Part shown: positions 42,030 to 52,895 of the stretch, one piece after another
Layout: the number at the start of each line of letters is the position of its first letter
How positions within the stretch are numbered: the first letter of the stretch is position 1
From: Geoalkalibacter sp.
GTDB taxonomy: Bacteria; Desulfobacterota; Desulfuromonadia; Desulfuromonadales; Geoalkalibacteraceae
Direction of reading: 5' to 3'
Assembly: GCF_030605225.1 (NCBI RefSeq)
Contig: NZ_JAUWAV010000007.1
Coordinates: forward strand, 1 to 64,000
DNA length: 64,000 bases
Program-made: the position numbers and the translations under genes
Notes under the pieces: model-generated
What the model saw: only the letters and a program-made list of their open reading frames with translations
The model's database searches: none
What the model was told of the DNA's origin: nothing

Positions 42030-42413
42030 TCAACCTTTGGCGGCAACCGGCTGGAGCAGATTGTCGACTTTTTGCAGAAGATCGCTGAGCTTGAAGGGCT
42101 TGGCCAGATAATCGCTGACCCCTGCCTCGAAGGCCCGGAGCCGCTCGGTTTTCTGATCCTTGGCAGTCAGCATGATGATGGGGCAGGCGCTGGTTTCAGG
42201 CTGGGAACGCAGAATCCGCACGGCTTCAAATCCATCCATGCCGCCCGGCATCATGATATCCATGAGGATCAGATCGGGTCGCCCGGCGCGCGCCAAGGCG
42301 ATGCCCGCTTCGCCGCTTTCGGCCTGCAGCACGCGCATGCCGCGGGTTTCCAGGGTCATCTCCACCAGTCGGCGCACGGTCAGCTGGTCGTCCACCACCA
42401 AAATCTTCTTCAT
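42030..42413 (-). CDS. Single-domain response regulator
   Basis: The start at 42413 follows AAGGAGG. The 127-residue stand-alone receiver has ILVVDDQLTVRR, phospho-acceptor Asp52 in LILMDIMMPGG, the Thr in MLTAKD and the Lys in YLAKPFK. There is no output domain, so it probably relays signals in a phosphorelay or acts on a partner, as in CheY/Spo0F-like proteins. No kinase is adjacent on this strand. Confidence 0.88.
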   Translation of the reverse strand: MKKILVVDDQLTVRRLVEMTLETRGMRVLQAESGEAGIALARAGRPDLILMDIMMPGGMDGFEAVRILRSQPETSACPIIMLTAKDQKTERLRAFEAGVSDYLAKPFKLSDLLQKVDNLLQPVAAKG

Positions 42414-42494
42414 CGGCCCCTCCTTCTTATTCCCCCGGTAAATAAATACCACAAGGGGGAGCAATCCGCACCCGGGCGCAGAACTTTTTTCCGG

Positions 42495-42522
42495 TTGCAC
42501 GCAGGGCAGGATTTCCTATAAT
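42495..42522 (+). promoter_or_regulatory. Sigma-70 promoter of the quinone oxidoreductase gene
   Basis: TTGCAC (42495-42500) and a perfect TATAAT (42517-42522) are 16 bp apart, about 78 bp upstream of the start. Confidence 0.7.
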
Positions 42523-42599
42523 CGACAACACCGTTCTAATCCAAAAACACACCATAAGAGCGCGGGGAAAATTTACTTTCGCGCAGGAAGGACAAGATC

Positions 42600-43586
42600 A
42601 TGAAAGCTGTTTTACTTGAGGGTTTCGGCGGACTGGAGGTGCTCAAGGTCGGCGAAGTGGAGCGCCCCACACCCAAGCAGGGCGAAGTGCTGATCAAGGT
42701 CATGGCCACCTCCATCAATCGCCCCGATCTGGTGCAGCGCGAGGGCAAATATCCGCCGCCCCCCGGCGACTCGGAGATTCTCGGCCTGGAAGTGGCGGGG
42801 GTCATCGAGGAAATCGGCCCCGAGGTCATCGGCTGGAGCAAGGGCGAGCGGGTCATGACCCTGGTCGGCGGCGGCGGCTATGCTGAATACGCCGTGGCCT
42901 ACGCCAGCCATCTCATGCGCATCCCCGAGGCGATGAGCTTCGAGGAAGCGGCCTGCGTGTGCGAATCCTACATCACGGCCTTTCTCAACGTGTTCATGAT
43001 CGGCGAGTTGCGCGACGGCCAGAGCGCCATCCTCCACGGTGGCGGCGGCGGCGTCAACACGGCGGGCATTCAACTGGCCAAGGCTCTGACCCCCGGCGCC
43101 AAGCTCATCGTCACCGCCCATCCGAGCAAGATCGCGCGGGTTAAGGAGTTGGGCGCCGATCTGGTCATCGACTTCACCCAGACCCCCGATTTCACCGAGG
43201 CGGTCAAGGAGTTCACCGGCAAGAAGGGCGTTCATCTGATTCTCGACCACGTGGGCGCCAAGTATCTGGCGCCCAACATGAACTCTCTGGGCTACACGGG
43301 CAAGCTGGTCATCATCGGCGTGATCAGCGGCATCAAGGCCGAGCTCAACCTCGCCCTGATGATGGTCAAGCGCCAGCAGATCATCGGCTCGGTGCTACGG
43401 TCGCGCCCGGTGGCGGAAAAAGCCGAAATCGTCGCCGAGTTCACCCGGCGCGCCCTGCCCAAATTCGCCGACCGCACCATCGTGCCCATCATCGAGAAGG
43501 TCTTTCCCCTCGAAGAGGTGGTGGAGGCTCACCGCATGATGGAAGAGGATCGCCACTTCGGCAAGATCGTGCTGAAAATTCAGTAA
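42600..43586 (+). CDS. NAD(P)H quinone oxidoreductase (zinc-independent MDR family, PIG3-like)
   Basis: A 328-residue medium-chain dehydrogenase/reductase lacking the zinc ligands of alcohol dehydrogenases. The N-terminal GroES-like domain has NRPDLVQREGKYPPPPG and GLEVAGVIEEIG, and a nucleotide-binding domain has the glycine-rich HGGGGGVNTAGIQLA. NRPDxxQRxGxYPPPPG is the PIG3 subfamily hallmark. The likely reaction is one- or two-electron reduction of quinones with NADPH. It has its own promoter and a strong terminator. Confidence 0.87.
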   Translation: MKAVLLEGFGGLEVLKVGEVERPTPKQGEVLIKVMATSINRPDLVQREGKYPPPPGDSEILGLEVAGVIEEIGPEVIGWSKGERVMTLVGGGGYAEYAVAYASHLMRIPEAMSFEEAACVCESYITAFLNVFMIGELRDGQSAILHGGGGGVNTAGIQLAKALTPGAKLIVTAHPSKIARVKELGADLVIDFTQTPDFTEAVKEFTGKKGVHLILDHVGAKYLAPNMNSLGYTGKLVIIGVISGIKAELNLALMMVKRQQIIGSVLRSRPVAEKAEIVAEFTRRALPKFADRTIVPIIEKVFPLEEVVEAHRMMEEDRHFGKIVLKIQ

Positions 43587-43612
43587 CGCGACTTTTGTCC
43601 CGCACTGGCACA

Positions 43613-43651
43613 CCGCCCGACGCGCCCCCGGCCGCGTCGGGCGGTTTTTTT
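43613..43651 (+). terminator. Terminator of the quinone oxidoreductase gene
   Basis: A 12-bp stem CCGCCCGACGCG / CGCGTCGGGCGG is followed by T7. The T run overlaps the stop codon of the convergent mltA gene. Confidence 0.9.
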
Positions 43652-44792
43652 ATTTATCCTCGAATCCGCGCGGCAGCAGCACCCACATCTGGCCCTGCTG
43701 GCGCATGCGCCCGGCATAGTGCCCGCCCTCATCACCCAGGCCCCAATAGAAATCGCCGCGCACCTCGCCCTTGATGGCGCCGCCCGTGTCCTGGGCGCCC
43801 ATCAACCGGCGCAGGGGACGCTCCTCCAGGGGCCAGGAGGTGGAAAGAAACACCGGCGCGCCCAGGGGCACGAACTTGGGATCGACGGCCAGACTGTAAC
43901 CGGGAGTGAGATTTATGCCCAGGGCTCCGGGGGGATTGTCCACCTCGCCGGGCAGTTCGCGAAAAAAAACGTAGCTGGGATTTTCGTTGAGCAACGCGGC
44001 GGTGCGCTCGGGATTGTTGCGCGCCCAGGCACGGATATTCTGCATGGACATCTGATCGCGGGTCATTTCGCCGCGCTCCAACAGCAGTCGCCCGATGGAG
44101 CGATAGGGATGGCCGTTCTGATCGGCGTAATTGACCATCACGCCCTCGCCGTTTTCCAGCTGGATGCGCCCCGAGCCCTGAATGTGCAGGAAAAACAGCT
44201 CCACCGGATCTTCCACCCAGAACAGCTCCTTGCCCTGAAGCGCCCCCTTGCCCGCCTCGATCTCGGCGCGGCTGTAATAGGGCACCACCTTGCGCCCCTC
44301 GACGCGCCCGCGCAGGCGGTATTCGCCGAGTTGCGGGTAGACCGAGCGCAGATCGATGGTCAGCATGTCCTCGGGCGGCGCATACAACGGATAGGCGTAG
44401 CGCTGGGTGGGCGTGCGGCTGCCGCGCAGGTTGGGCACATAGTAGCCGGTGATGAGCCCCGAGGTTTCGCCGTCGGGTTTCTGCAAACGATGGGGCGTGA
44501 AATGTTCATGAAAAAAGCGCAGCACCGCCACACGGTCGTTGCCGTCGACCCCAGCTGCGATTTCGCAGACCTCGCGCCATTGGTCGCGCCGGCCGATGGC
44601 CCGGCAGCTCTTGCGAAATACCTCGAACCCGGGACGCGGATCGCCCTCGGCCCAGCCGTCGAGACGGTCGTAGGTGGTGGCCTCGCGCGGCGCACGCGGC
44701 TCCGGGGGGACAACTGTCTCGGGCGGTGCGGGCAGACAGCCGCCCAACCAGCCGACCAGCAGGACTCCAAGGCTCAAACGTCGTAGTCTCAT
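43650..44792 (-). CDS. mltA: Membrane-bound lytic murein transglycosylase A
   Basis: A 380-residue lipoprotein (lipobox LVGWLGGC). It has the MltA domain ITGYYVPNLRGSRTPTQRYAYPLY in outline and the C-terminal 3D domain LMGAQDTGGAIKGEVRGDFYWG, which includes the catalytic Asp in QDTGGAI. It cleaves peptidoglycan glycan strands, forming 1,6-anhydromuramic ends, at the outer membrane inner face. It converges on the quinone oxidoreductase gene. Confidence 0.92.
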   Translation of the reverse strand: MRLRRLSLGVLLVGWLGGCLPAPPETVVPPEPRAPREATTYDRLDGWAEGDPRPGFEVFRKSCRAIGRRDQWREVCEIAAGVDGNDRVAVLRFFHEHFTPHRLQKPDGETSGLITGYYVPNLRGSRTPTQRYAYPLYAPPEDMLTIDLRSVYPQLGEYRLRGRVEGRKVVPYYSRAEIEAGKGALQGKELFWVEDPVELFFLHIQGSGRIQLENGEGVMVNYADQNGHPYRSIGRLLLERGEMTRDQMSMQNIRAWARNNPERTAALLNENPSYVFFRELPGEVDNPPGALGINLTPGYSLAVDPKFVPLGAPVFLSTSWPLEERPLRRLMGAQDTGGAIKGEVRGDFYWGLGDEGGHYAGRMRQQGQMWVLLPRGFEDK

Positions 44793-44885
44793 CCAGATAT
44801 CCTCCCTGACGAAATGCCGCGCGGCTGAACAGGATCAGACCGGCAAGCCCATGGAATACCACAGGCACGGCCTTCAGGAAAACCC

Positions 44886-44914
44886 TTGTCCGCCTCCGGT
44901 GCCCATGTTATAAG
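44886..44914 (+). promoter_or_regulatory. Sigma-70 promoter of the PEP/pyruvate-binding protein gene
   Basis: TTGTCC (44886-44891) and TATAAG (44909-44914) are 17 bp apart, about 95 bp upstream of the start at 45010. Confidence 0.5.
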
Positions 44915-45009
44915 CACTGAGATCCCCAGCAGGCGCCAACCCCTTGAAAATGATCAATTTTTCACCATATCCAACAACCCGAGTGCGCATCTTGAGAGAA
45001 GGAGGCTTC

Positions 45010-47592
45010 ATGACTGCCGAAAAAGTGACCACCGGCCTGCCCGGCCTGGATGAGGTGCTCGACGGCCTGCGCCTGGGCGACAACGTGGTCTTGAGCGTCG
45101 ATCATATCGACGAATACCGCCGTTTCGTCGAACCCTTCGCCGCGAGCGCCCTCGCCGCGGGCCGCCCCCTGATCTACATGCGCTTCGGCAGCCATGCGCC
45201 GCTCCTCGATGCGCGTCCCGGCCTGGTCATCCATGAACTTGATCCGCGCGGCGGTTTTGAGTCCTTCGCGGTGCGCATCCATACCCTGATCACCGAGGCC
45301 GGGCGCGGCGCCTTCTACGTCTTCGACTCGCTCTCCGACCTGCTCTCGGCCTGGGCGACGGATCAGATGGTGGGCAACTTCTTCTGGGTCACCTGCCCCT
45401 ATCTGTTTGAGCTCGACACCATCGCCTATTTCGCCCTGATCCGCGACTACCATTCCCTCAAGACCGTCGCCCGCATCCGCGACACCACCCAGATTCTGCT
45501 CGACGTCCTGACCGACGAGGGGCACGTTCACGTGCATCCCCTCAAGGTCTGGCAGCGGCACAGCCCGACCATGTTCCTGCCCCATCGCCAGGAGGGCGAG
45601 CGCTTCGTGCCCCTGGCCGACAGCTACCACGCCACCCACCTGCTGAGCCGCTTCGCCCCTTCGACCCCCGACACCGCCCGGCGCCATCTCGACCACTGGT
45701 ACCGGCTGTTTCTGCAGGCCGAGGAACTGGCCGAGAACGCCGGCGAAAGCGCGCGGTACCGCGACATGGTGCGCCATCTGTGCCGCCACATGATGGGGCA
45801 GGACGAACGCATGCTCGCCCTGGCGCGGGCGACTTTTTCCCTGCAGGACCTGCTCGCCGTCAAGTCGCGCATGATCGGCACCGGCTTCATCGGCGGCAAG
45901 GCGGTGGGCATGCTGCTGGCGCGCGACATCCTGCTCAACGACCCGGAGTTCGACTGGTCGGCGCACCTTGAGCCCCATGATTCGTTTTTCGTCGGCTCCA
46001 ACGTCTATTACACCTACATCGTTCACAACGGCTTCTGGAAACTCTACGTGCGCCAAAAAACCCCCGAGGGCTACTTCGAAGCAGCCGCCGAGCTGCGCGC
46101 GAAAATGCTCGAGGGCAGCTTTCCCGAGGATATTCGCGCCGGCTTCCAGCAGATGCTCGAATATTACGGCCAGTATCCCATCATCGTGCGCTCCAGCTCG
46201 CTGCTCGAGGACGGTTTCGGCAACGCCTTCGCCGGCAAGTACGACAGCTTCTTCCGCGTCAATCAGGGCAGCCCCGAGGAGCGCCTGGCCCAGTTCGAGG
46301 ACGCCGTGCGCCGCATCTACGCCAGCGCCATGAGCGAGGACGCGCTGGCCTACCGCCGTCAGCGCGGCCTGGAACATCTCGACGAGCAGATGGCGCTGCT
46401 CGTCCAGCGCGTCTCGGGCGCCTACCGCGGCCACTGGTACTTCCCCGAGTTGGCCGGGGTCGGCGTGTCCTACAACACTTTCGTCTGGGACAAGGGCATG
46501 GATCCGCGCGCCGGCATGCTACGCCTGGTGCTGGGCCTCGGGACACGCGCCGTCGATCGGGTGGAGGGCGACTATCCGCGCCTGGTGGCCCTCGACGCCC
46601 CCCTCAAGCGGCCGCACAAGGGCCTCGAGGACGCGCGGCGCTTTCTGCAGCGCGACGTGGATCTGCTCGATGTCCACAGCAACAACCTCGAAACCATCCC
46701 CCTGCTGCGCCTGGCCAACGTCGACACCGGCCTACCCCTCGATCTCTTCGCCGTGCGCGACGAGGAGATCACTCAGCGCCTCGAAGAGCGCGGCCGCAAG
46801 GGGCAAAAAGCCTGGCTGCTGACCTTCGACCGGCTGCTTGCCGAGACGCCCTTCTGTGGCCTCATGCAGCGCCTGCTCAAGACCCTGGAGCGGGCTTACG
46901 ACTATCCCGTGGATGTGGAGTTCACCGTCAACTTCTGCGACCAGGAGCGCCCGCGGATCAACGTCGTGCAGTGCCGCCCCCTGCAGACCCGCGGGGAGCG
47001 CCAGCGCGTGGAGATTCCCGAACACAGGGATGATCGGGATTTGTTGCTGCGCAGCGAGGGCAATTTCATGGGCGGCAATGTCAGCCTGCCCCTCAAGCAG
47101 ATCATCTGGGTGGATGCCGAGGGCTACAGCCGCCTGCCGCTCAGCGACAAGTACGAGGTGGCGCGCCTGGTGGGACGCCTCAACCGCCGCATCCGCCGCG
47201 AGGAGGAACCGACCCTGCTCATGGGGCCGGGCCGCTGGGGCAGCAGCACGCCCTCCCTGGGCGTGCCCATCACCTTCGCCGAGATCAACAACATGGCGGC
47301 CCTGGCCGAGGTGGCCTTCAGCAGCGAGGGCCTGATGCCGGAGCTCTCCTTCGGTTCGCACTTCTTTCAGGACCTGGTCGAGGCCGACATCTTCTACCTG
47401 GCCCTGTTCCCCGAGGCGCGCAACGTATTTCTCAACCGCGCCTGGATGGCCCGACAGCCCAACGCCCTGGAAGGCTTGATGCCCGCCAGCAGCCGCTTCA
47501 AGGGCGTGGTCAAGATCATCCGCGCGGGCGAGCGTCCCCTGCAACTGCTCGCCGACGTGGTCAGCCAGCGACTGGTCTGCATGCTGGCCTGA
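45010..47592 (+). CDS. KaiC-like N-terminus fused to PEP/pyruvate-binding (PPDK-type) domain
   Basis: The start at 45010 follows GAAGGAGG. The 860-residue protein begins like a KaiC/RadA ATPase (TTGLPGLDEVLDGLRLGDNVVL), but no GxxxxGK[ST] follows, so nucleotide binding there is doubtful. From about residue 285 it has a pyruvate-phosphate dikinase ATP-grasp-like region (GTGFIGGKAVGMLLARD, PIIVRSSSLLEDGFG, FAGKYDSFF). No phosphohistidine swivelling domain or PEP-binding barrel follows; the C-terminus is unique (LLMGPGRWGSSTPSLGVPI). It may be a phosphotransfer or regulatory protein. It is annotated in relatives only as PEP/pyruvate-binding. Confidence 0.78.
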   Translation: MTAEKVTTGLPGLDEVLDGLRLGDNVVLSVDHIDEYRRFVEPFAASALAAGRPLIYMRFGSHAPLLDARPGLVIHELDPRGGFESFAVRIHTLITEAGRGAFYVFDSLSDLLSAWATDQMVGNFFWVTCPYLFELDTIAYFALIRDYHSLKTVARIRDTTQILLDVLTDEGHVHVHPLKVWQRHSPTMFLPHRQEGERFVPLADSYHATHLLSRFAPSTPDTARRHLDHWYRLFLQAEELAENAGESARYRDMVRHLCRHMMGQDERMLALARATFSLQDLLAVKSRMIGTGFIGGKAVGMLLARDILLNDPEFDWSAHLEPHDSFFVGSNVYYTYIVHNGFWKLYVRQKTPEGYFEAAAELRAKMLEGSFPEDIRAGFQQMLEYYGQYPIIVRSSSLLEDGFGNAFAGKYDSFFRVNQGSPEERLAQFEDAVRRIYASAMSEDALAYRRQRGLEHLDEQMALLVQRVSGAYRGHWYFPELAGVGVSYNTFVWDKGMDPRAGMLRLVLGLGTRAVDRVEGDYPRLVALDAPLKRPHKGLEDARRFLQRDVDLLDVHSNNLETIPLLRLANVDTGLPLDLFAVRDEEITQRLEERGRKGQKAWLLTFDRLLAETPFCGLMQRLLKTLERAYDYPVDVEFTVNFCDQERPRINVVQCRPLQTRGERQRVEIPEHRDDRDLLLRSEGNFMGGNVSLPLKQIIWVDAEGYSRLPLSDKYEVARLVGRLNRRIRREEEPTLLMGPGRWGSSTPSLGVPITFAEINNMAALAEVAFSSEGLMPELSFGSHFFQDLVEADIFYLALFPEARNVFLNRAWMARQPNALEGLMPASSRFKGVVKIIRAGERPLQLLADVVSQRLVCMLA

Positions 47593-47607
47593 GAACCCTT
47601 GGTCCCC

Positions 47608-47649
47608 CAACGCAAAAAGCCCGGCCGCATGGCCGGGCTTTTTGCGTTG
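47608..47649. terminator. Bidirectional terminator
   Basis: A 19-bp perfect stem (CAACGCAAAAAGCCCGGCC with its complement) around a GCAT loop has A/T runs on both sides. It serves two convergent genes. Confidence 0.92.
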
Positions 47650-47672
47650 AGCCGTAACGTGAAATGGTGAGA

Positions 47673-49025
<1,353 letters not shown>

Positions 49026-49126
49026 CTAAATCCCCCTTTGGATTTTGTTTGCGGAAGCCCGCCGCGGCGCCATTGCCGTTTTTTTCGTGTGGGTGCCCGG
49101 CTTACGCCGGAGGCACGCGGCCTATT

Positions 49127-49146
49127 CAAGCAAAAAAAGGACCAAT
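49127..49146 (-). promoter_or_regulatory. Candidate sigma-54 promoter of gdhA
   Basis: On the minus strand ATTGG is followed after exactly ten bases (mostly T) by GC, within TTTGCTT. The invariant GG (49143-49142) and GC (49131-49130) are present, but the -24 box (TTGGTCC) matches TGGCACG poorly. It predicts a leader of about 95 nt. Confidence 0.45.
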
Positions 49147-49287
49147 TCAAAGAAAACACAAAAACAAACGTTAAGCCATCAATTGTGCTTCACTTTTTAT
49201 GCCCCTTTTCGCCATCGGACCTTTTCGCGGCGCAATGAAACAAAAAATTGTGTAACTCAAAAACTCAAAAACAACTCAAGCGACCCT

Positions 49288-51546
49288 TCAAAGCATGTCC
49301 AGGGGATCCACGTCAACGACCAGGCTCAGAGTGCGGGGCAGCTTGCGGCGCAGTGCCTGGAGCAGGCCGAGCAGACGGTGCAGGGGAGCGCGCGCGGCGG
49401 CCTTGAGCAGGATCTGGACGCGGGTTTTGCCGCGCAGGCGAAAGAGGGGACAGGGGGCGGGACCGAGAACCTCGACCTCGCCTTGGGCGCCGGCGCGACG
49501 CAGTTCCTCGGCGAGTTCGGCGGCGCCGTGCTCCACTCGCAGCGGCTCCCGGCCGGCCAGCACCAGGTTGACGAGATGGCCGAAGGGAGGATAGCCCAAC
49601 TCGCGACGAAAGGCGATTTCCTGCTCATAGAAGCCCAGATAATCGTGGCGCGCGGCGCAGGCCACGGCGTGATGGCTCGGGGCATAGGTCTGGATGAGCA
49701 CGCGACCGGGCTGCGCGCCGCGCCCGGCGCGGCCGGCGACCTGGGTGAGCAGGGCGAAGGTGCGCTCGGCGCTGCGAAAATCGGGGAAATTCAAACCGGC
49801 GTCGGCGCCGATCACCCCGACCAGGGTGACGCCCGGAAAATCATGGCCCTTGGCCACCATCTGCGTACCGACCAGAATATCGATGGCCCCCTGCTCCATG
49901 GCGCCGACCAGCTGCTGGTGAGAACCCTTGCGGCTGGTCGTGTCCCGGTCCATGCGGGCCAGACGCGCCCCGGGGAAGGCGGTGGCAAGCTCCTCCTCGA
50001 GCCGCTCGGTGCCGACACCTTCGGGCTCGATCCGCCCGCCGCCGCATCCCGGGCAGCGCTCGGGCGGCCGCTGGACGAAATCGCAATAATGACAGCGCAA
50101 ACGGCGGCTCGACTGGTAGTAAGTCAGGGTGATTTCACAATTGGGACAACGGAAGGTGGCGCCGCATTCTCGGCACAGCAGATAGGGGGCAAAGCCGCGA
50201 CGGTTGAGCAGCAACACGGATTGCTCGCGGCGGGCCAGGTTGTCGCGCAGCGCCTCGCGTAGCCGCGGCGCCAGGGCGCCCTCGAGGCGCTGCCCGCCGA
50301 GGTCGATCAGCTGCACCTGCGGCAGGGGGCGATCAAGAACCCGCGAGGCCAGCGGCAGATAGTGCATGGCGGCCGCGCGGGTGCGATGGAAGCTGGTCAG
50401 CGACGGCGTGGCGCTGCCCAGCACCACCAGGGCATCCGCCATCTGCCCGCGCAGCAGGGCGAGGTCGCGGGCATGGTAGCGCAGTCCCTCGCCCTGCTTG
50501 TAGCTGCCTTCATGCTCTTCGTCGACCACGATGATGCCCGGGTCGGGCAACGGCGCGAAAACCGCCGAGCGGGCGCCGATGACGATTTGCGCCTCGCCGC
50601 GGGCAATGGTGCGCCAGGCATCGTAGCGCTCCCCATCGGAGAGCCCCGAATGGAGCACCGCCACCTGCCAGGGGCCACCCTGAAACCGCGCGCGAAAGCG
50701 CCCGACCAGTTGCGGCGTCAGGGCGATTTCCGGCACCAGCACCAGCGCCTGGCGGCCGGTCTCGAGGGCCGCGGCGATGGCCCGCAGATAGACTTCGGTC
50801 TTGCCGCTGCCGGTTACGCCATGCAGCAAAAAAGGCGCAAAGCGCCGCGCCGCGAGTTGGGCGAGCAGTGCATTCAGGGCCTGAGCCTGGTCGAAGCTTG
50901 GCTCGGGGCGCGGATCCGGCGGCACCGGCTGATCGAAAAAGGGATCGCGGCGCTTTTCGCCCTCGCGCACACCGAGCAAGCCCTGCTCGACGAGACGTTT
51001 GAGCAGGGCGTAGGGGGAAGGAAACTCTTCGGCGATGCGCGCCAGCGGCGTTTCTCCCCGCGCGCGCAGCCAGGCCAGCAACTCACGCTGCCGCGCCCCG
51101 CGCGGCTGAAGCTCGCCCGGCAGGGCTCGGTAGTACCGCTGGGAAAGAATGCCCACTCCCGCTTCGAGGCCGGCAAGACCGGCGGGCAGGGCGGTGCGTA
51201 ACACCTCGCCCAGGGGATGATGATAGTAGGCGGCGGTGCGCCGCAGAAAGGTCAACAGCTCAGCTTGCAGCAGGGGTTCGGAATCGAGGGCGGCAAGCAG
51301 CGGGCGCAACTCCTCGCCGCCGCCGGGGCCGACCTGGAGCACCACGCCTAGCGCCTGACGCCGCCCCAGGGGAACGCGCACCCGCTGACCGGGCCACACC
51401 CGGTCGCGCAAATCCGGCGGCACCAGGTAGGTCAAAGGTTTCTCCAGGGGCGCCAGCACCGCCACCGAGGCGACCTGAACCTGCGCCGCTCCGCCCGCCC
51501 CGTTGTTCCCAGGCGGCATCACCACGGCAAGCTCCCGCCGGATCAC
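49288..51546 (-). CDS. priA: Primosomal replication-restart helicase PriA
   Basis: A 752-residue 3'-5' helicase that reloads the replisome at stalled forks. The GTG start at 51546 overlaps the flavodiiron stop; ATG 51519 is the alternative. Order: N-terminal 3'-OH-binding domain, a winged helix, and the helicase core. The core has Walker A GVTGSGKTEVYLRAI, DEEH box IVVDEEHEGSYKQ and GSATPSL. Eight zinc-binding cysteines (CRECGATFRCPNC, CHYC, CPGCGG) and motifs V/VI (GTQMVAKGHDFPGV, QVAGRAGR) follow. Confidence 0.95.
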   Translation of the reverse strand: MIRRELAVVMPPGNNGAGGAAQVQVASVAVLAPLEKPLTYLVPPDLRDRVWPGQRVRVPLGRRQALGVVLQVGPGGGEELRPLLAALDSEPLLQAELLTFLRRTAAYYHHPLGEVLRTALPAGLAGLEAGVGILSQRYYRALPGELQPRGARQRELLAWLRARGETPLARIAEEFPSPYALLKRLVEQGLLGVREGEKRRDPFFDQPVPPDPRPEPSFDQAQALNALLAQLAARRFAPFLLHGVTGSGKTEVYLRAIAAALETGRQALVLVPEIALTPQLVGRFRARFQGGPWQVAVLHSGLSDGERYDAWRTIARGEAQIVIGARSAVFAPLPDPGIIVVDEEHEGSYKQGEGLRYHARDLALLRGQMADALVVLGSATPSLTSFHRTRAAAMHYLPLASRVLDRPLPQVQLIDLGGQRLEGALAPRLREALRDNLARREQSVLLLNRRGFAPYLLCRECGATFRCPNCEITLTYYQSSRRLRCHYCDFVQRPPERCPGCGGGRIEPEGVGTERLEEELATAFPGARLARMDRDTTSRKGSHQQLVGAMEQGAIDILVGTQMVAKGHDFPGVTLVGVIGADAGLNFPDFRSAERTFALLTQVAGRAGRGAQPGRVLIQTYAPSHHAVACAARHDYLGFYEQEIAFRRELGYPPFGHLVNLVLAGREPLRVEHGAAELAEELRRAGAQGEVEVLGPAPCPLFRLRGKTRVQILLKAAARAPLHRLLGLLQALRRKLPRTLSLVVDVDPLDML

Positions 51547-52739
51547 CCGGCCTGCGCGAGGCTCTGCGCCACCTTGCGGCCAAAGTCGCGGCAGGCATCC
51601 ATATCCTTGGCCGTCGGCGAAAAGCGAAACGACAGCCCCGCCACGGGCAACTGGAATTTGAGACCGCGCAGGCGCTCCTCGATGAGCTTGATCGCCTCAC
51701 CGCTCCAGCCGAAGGAGCCGAACACCGCGCCCACCTTGCCCTTGGGCGTCACTGAGGAGAGCAGCGACAACACCCGCCACACCGGCGGCGGGGCATCGCG
51801 GTTGATGGTCGGTGAGCCGATGACCAGGGCATCGGCCTTTTCCAGTTCATCGCGCACCAGTTCATCGTTGAGATCGACCAGGCCGAATTCGACGACCTGC
51901 GCGCCGCCCTCTTCCAGCCCCTCGCGCACCGCGCCCGCCATGGTGCGGGTGTTGCCGTGAGGTGAGAGGGTCAGCAGCAGCACCTGCTTGCGCGCACTCG
52001 GCGGCGGCGGCGCCGACCACTCGCGATAGGCGGCGATGGCCTTGAGGGGATCACGCCGCAGCAGGGGTCCATGGGAGGGGCACAGCAGGGTGATGGACAA
52101 TCCGTCGAGCTTGGCCGTCGCCTCGCGGATGGAGGATTTGAAGGGGCGCATGATCGTGTCGAAATAAAAATGGAATTCGGCGGAAAAATCCTCGACCTGA
52201 TCGTTGTAGAGCCCGTCGCCGCAATAATGGGCGCCGAAGGCGTCGCAGGAAAACAGCAGATCCTCCTCGGGCAGATAGGTGAACATGGTATCCGGCCAGT
52301 GCAGGTTGGGCGCGAGCAGAAAACGCAGGGTCTTGTCGCCGAGGCTCAGCTCCTCGCCGTCGCCGACGGCATGGGCGCGAAAGGGAATCTCATGGATCTG
52401 GCGCAGGAAATTTTCTCCCGCGCGCGTGCAGTAGACCTCGATGTCGGGATTGATTTCCAGCAGTCGCCCGAGGGCGCCGGAGTGGTCGGGTTCGGCATGG
52501 TTGACCACCACCACATCGATGTCGGAGAGGGGCACGAGTTTCTGCAGCTTATCGAGGTATTCGTCGGTGAACATGGCCTTGACCGTATCGATCAGCGCGA
52601 TCTTCTCCGAGCCGCGCACCAGGTAGGCGTTGTACGTGGTACCATGGCGGGTCGGGAAAAGCTCGTCGAACACCTCAAGCTCGGGATGGCGCGCCCCGAC
52701 CCAGAACACATCGGGACGAATTTCGGCGGAACTCGACAT
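51543..52739 (-). CDS. Flavodiiron protein (A-type; oxygen/NO reductase)
   Basis: A 398-residue protein with an N-terminal metallo-beta-lactamase-like diiron domain and a C-terminal flavodoxin domain. Diiron ligands are complete: HAEPDH (H-x-E-x-D-H), His in PNLHWPDT, Asp in FSCDAFGAH and His in CPSHGP. The flavodoxin part has the FMN loop SPHGNTRTMA and SPTINRDAP. Such enzymes scavenge O2 or NO in anaerobes, usually fed by rubredoxin; none is adjacent. It overlaps priA by four bases and has its own promoter. Confidence 0.92.
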   Translation of the reverse strand: MSSSAEIRPDVFWVGARHPELEVFDELFPTRHGTTYNAYLVRGSEKIALIDTVKAMFTDEYLDKLQKLVPLSDIDVVVVNHAEPDHSGALGRLLEINPDIEVYCTRAGENFLRQIHEIPFRAHAVGDGEELSLGDKTLRFLLAPNLHWPDTMFTYLPEEDLLFSCDAFGAHYCGDGLYNDQVEDFSAEFHFYFDTIMRPFKSSIREATAKLDGLSITLLCPSHGPLLRRDPLKAIAAYREWSAPPPPSARKQVLLLTLSPHGNTRTMAGAVREGLEEGGAQVVEFGLVDLNDELVRDELEKADALVIGSPTINRDAPPPVWRVLSLLSSVTPKGKVGAVFGSFGWSGEAIKLIEERLRGLKFQLPVAGLSFRFSPTAKDMDACRDFGRKVAQSLAQAG

Positions 52740-52797
52740 GGTCAGTCTCCTTTATGCACAGGGGGAATCGAAGGCCAATGGTTGACAATTTCGGTAA

Positions 52798-52826
52798 ACT
52801 ATAATGCCCTGAAGGGTTGTTGGCAA
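52798..52826 (-). promoter_or_regulatory. Sigma-70 promoter of the flavodiiron gene
   Basis: On the minus strand TTGCCA (52826-52821) and TATAGT (52803-52798) are 17 bp apart, about 60 bp upstream of the start at 52739. Confidence 0.6.
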
Positions 52827-52895
52827 GACAGGACTGGCCGATGCCGGCGCAAAACTGGTATAGTGCGGCTTTGATTCCGCAAGCGAGCCTTCCTC

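Noticed and set aside
52782-52805. TTGACA and TATAAT on the plus strand upstream of the metallophosphoesterase
   Set aside because: The spacer is only 12 bp, too short for a sigma-70 promoter. The same bases form a better promoter on the minus strand.
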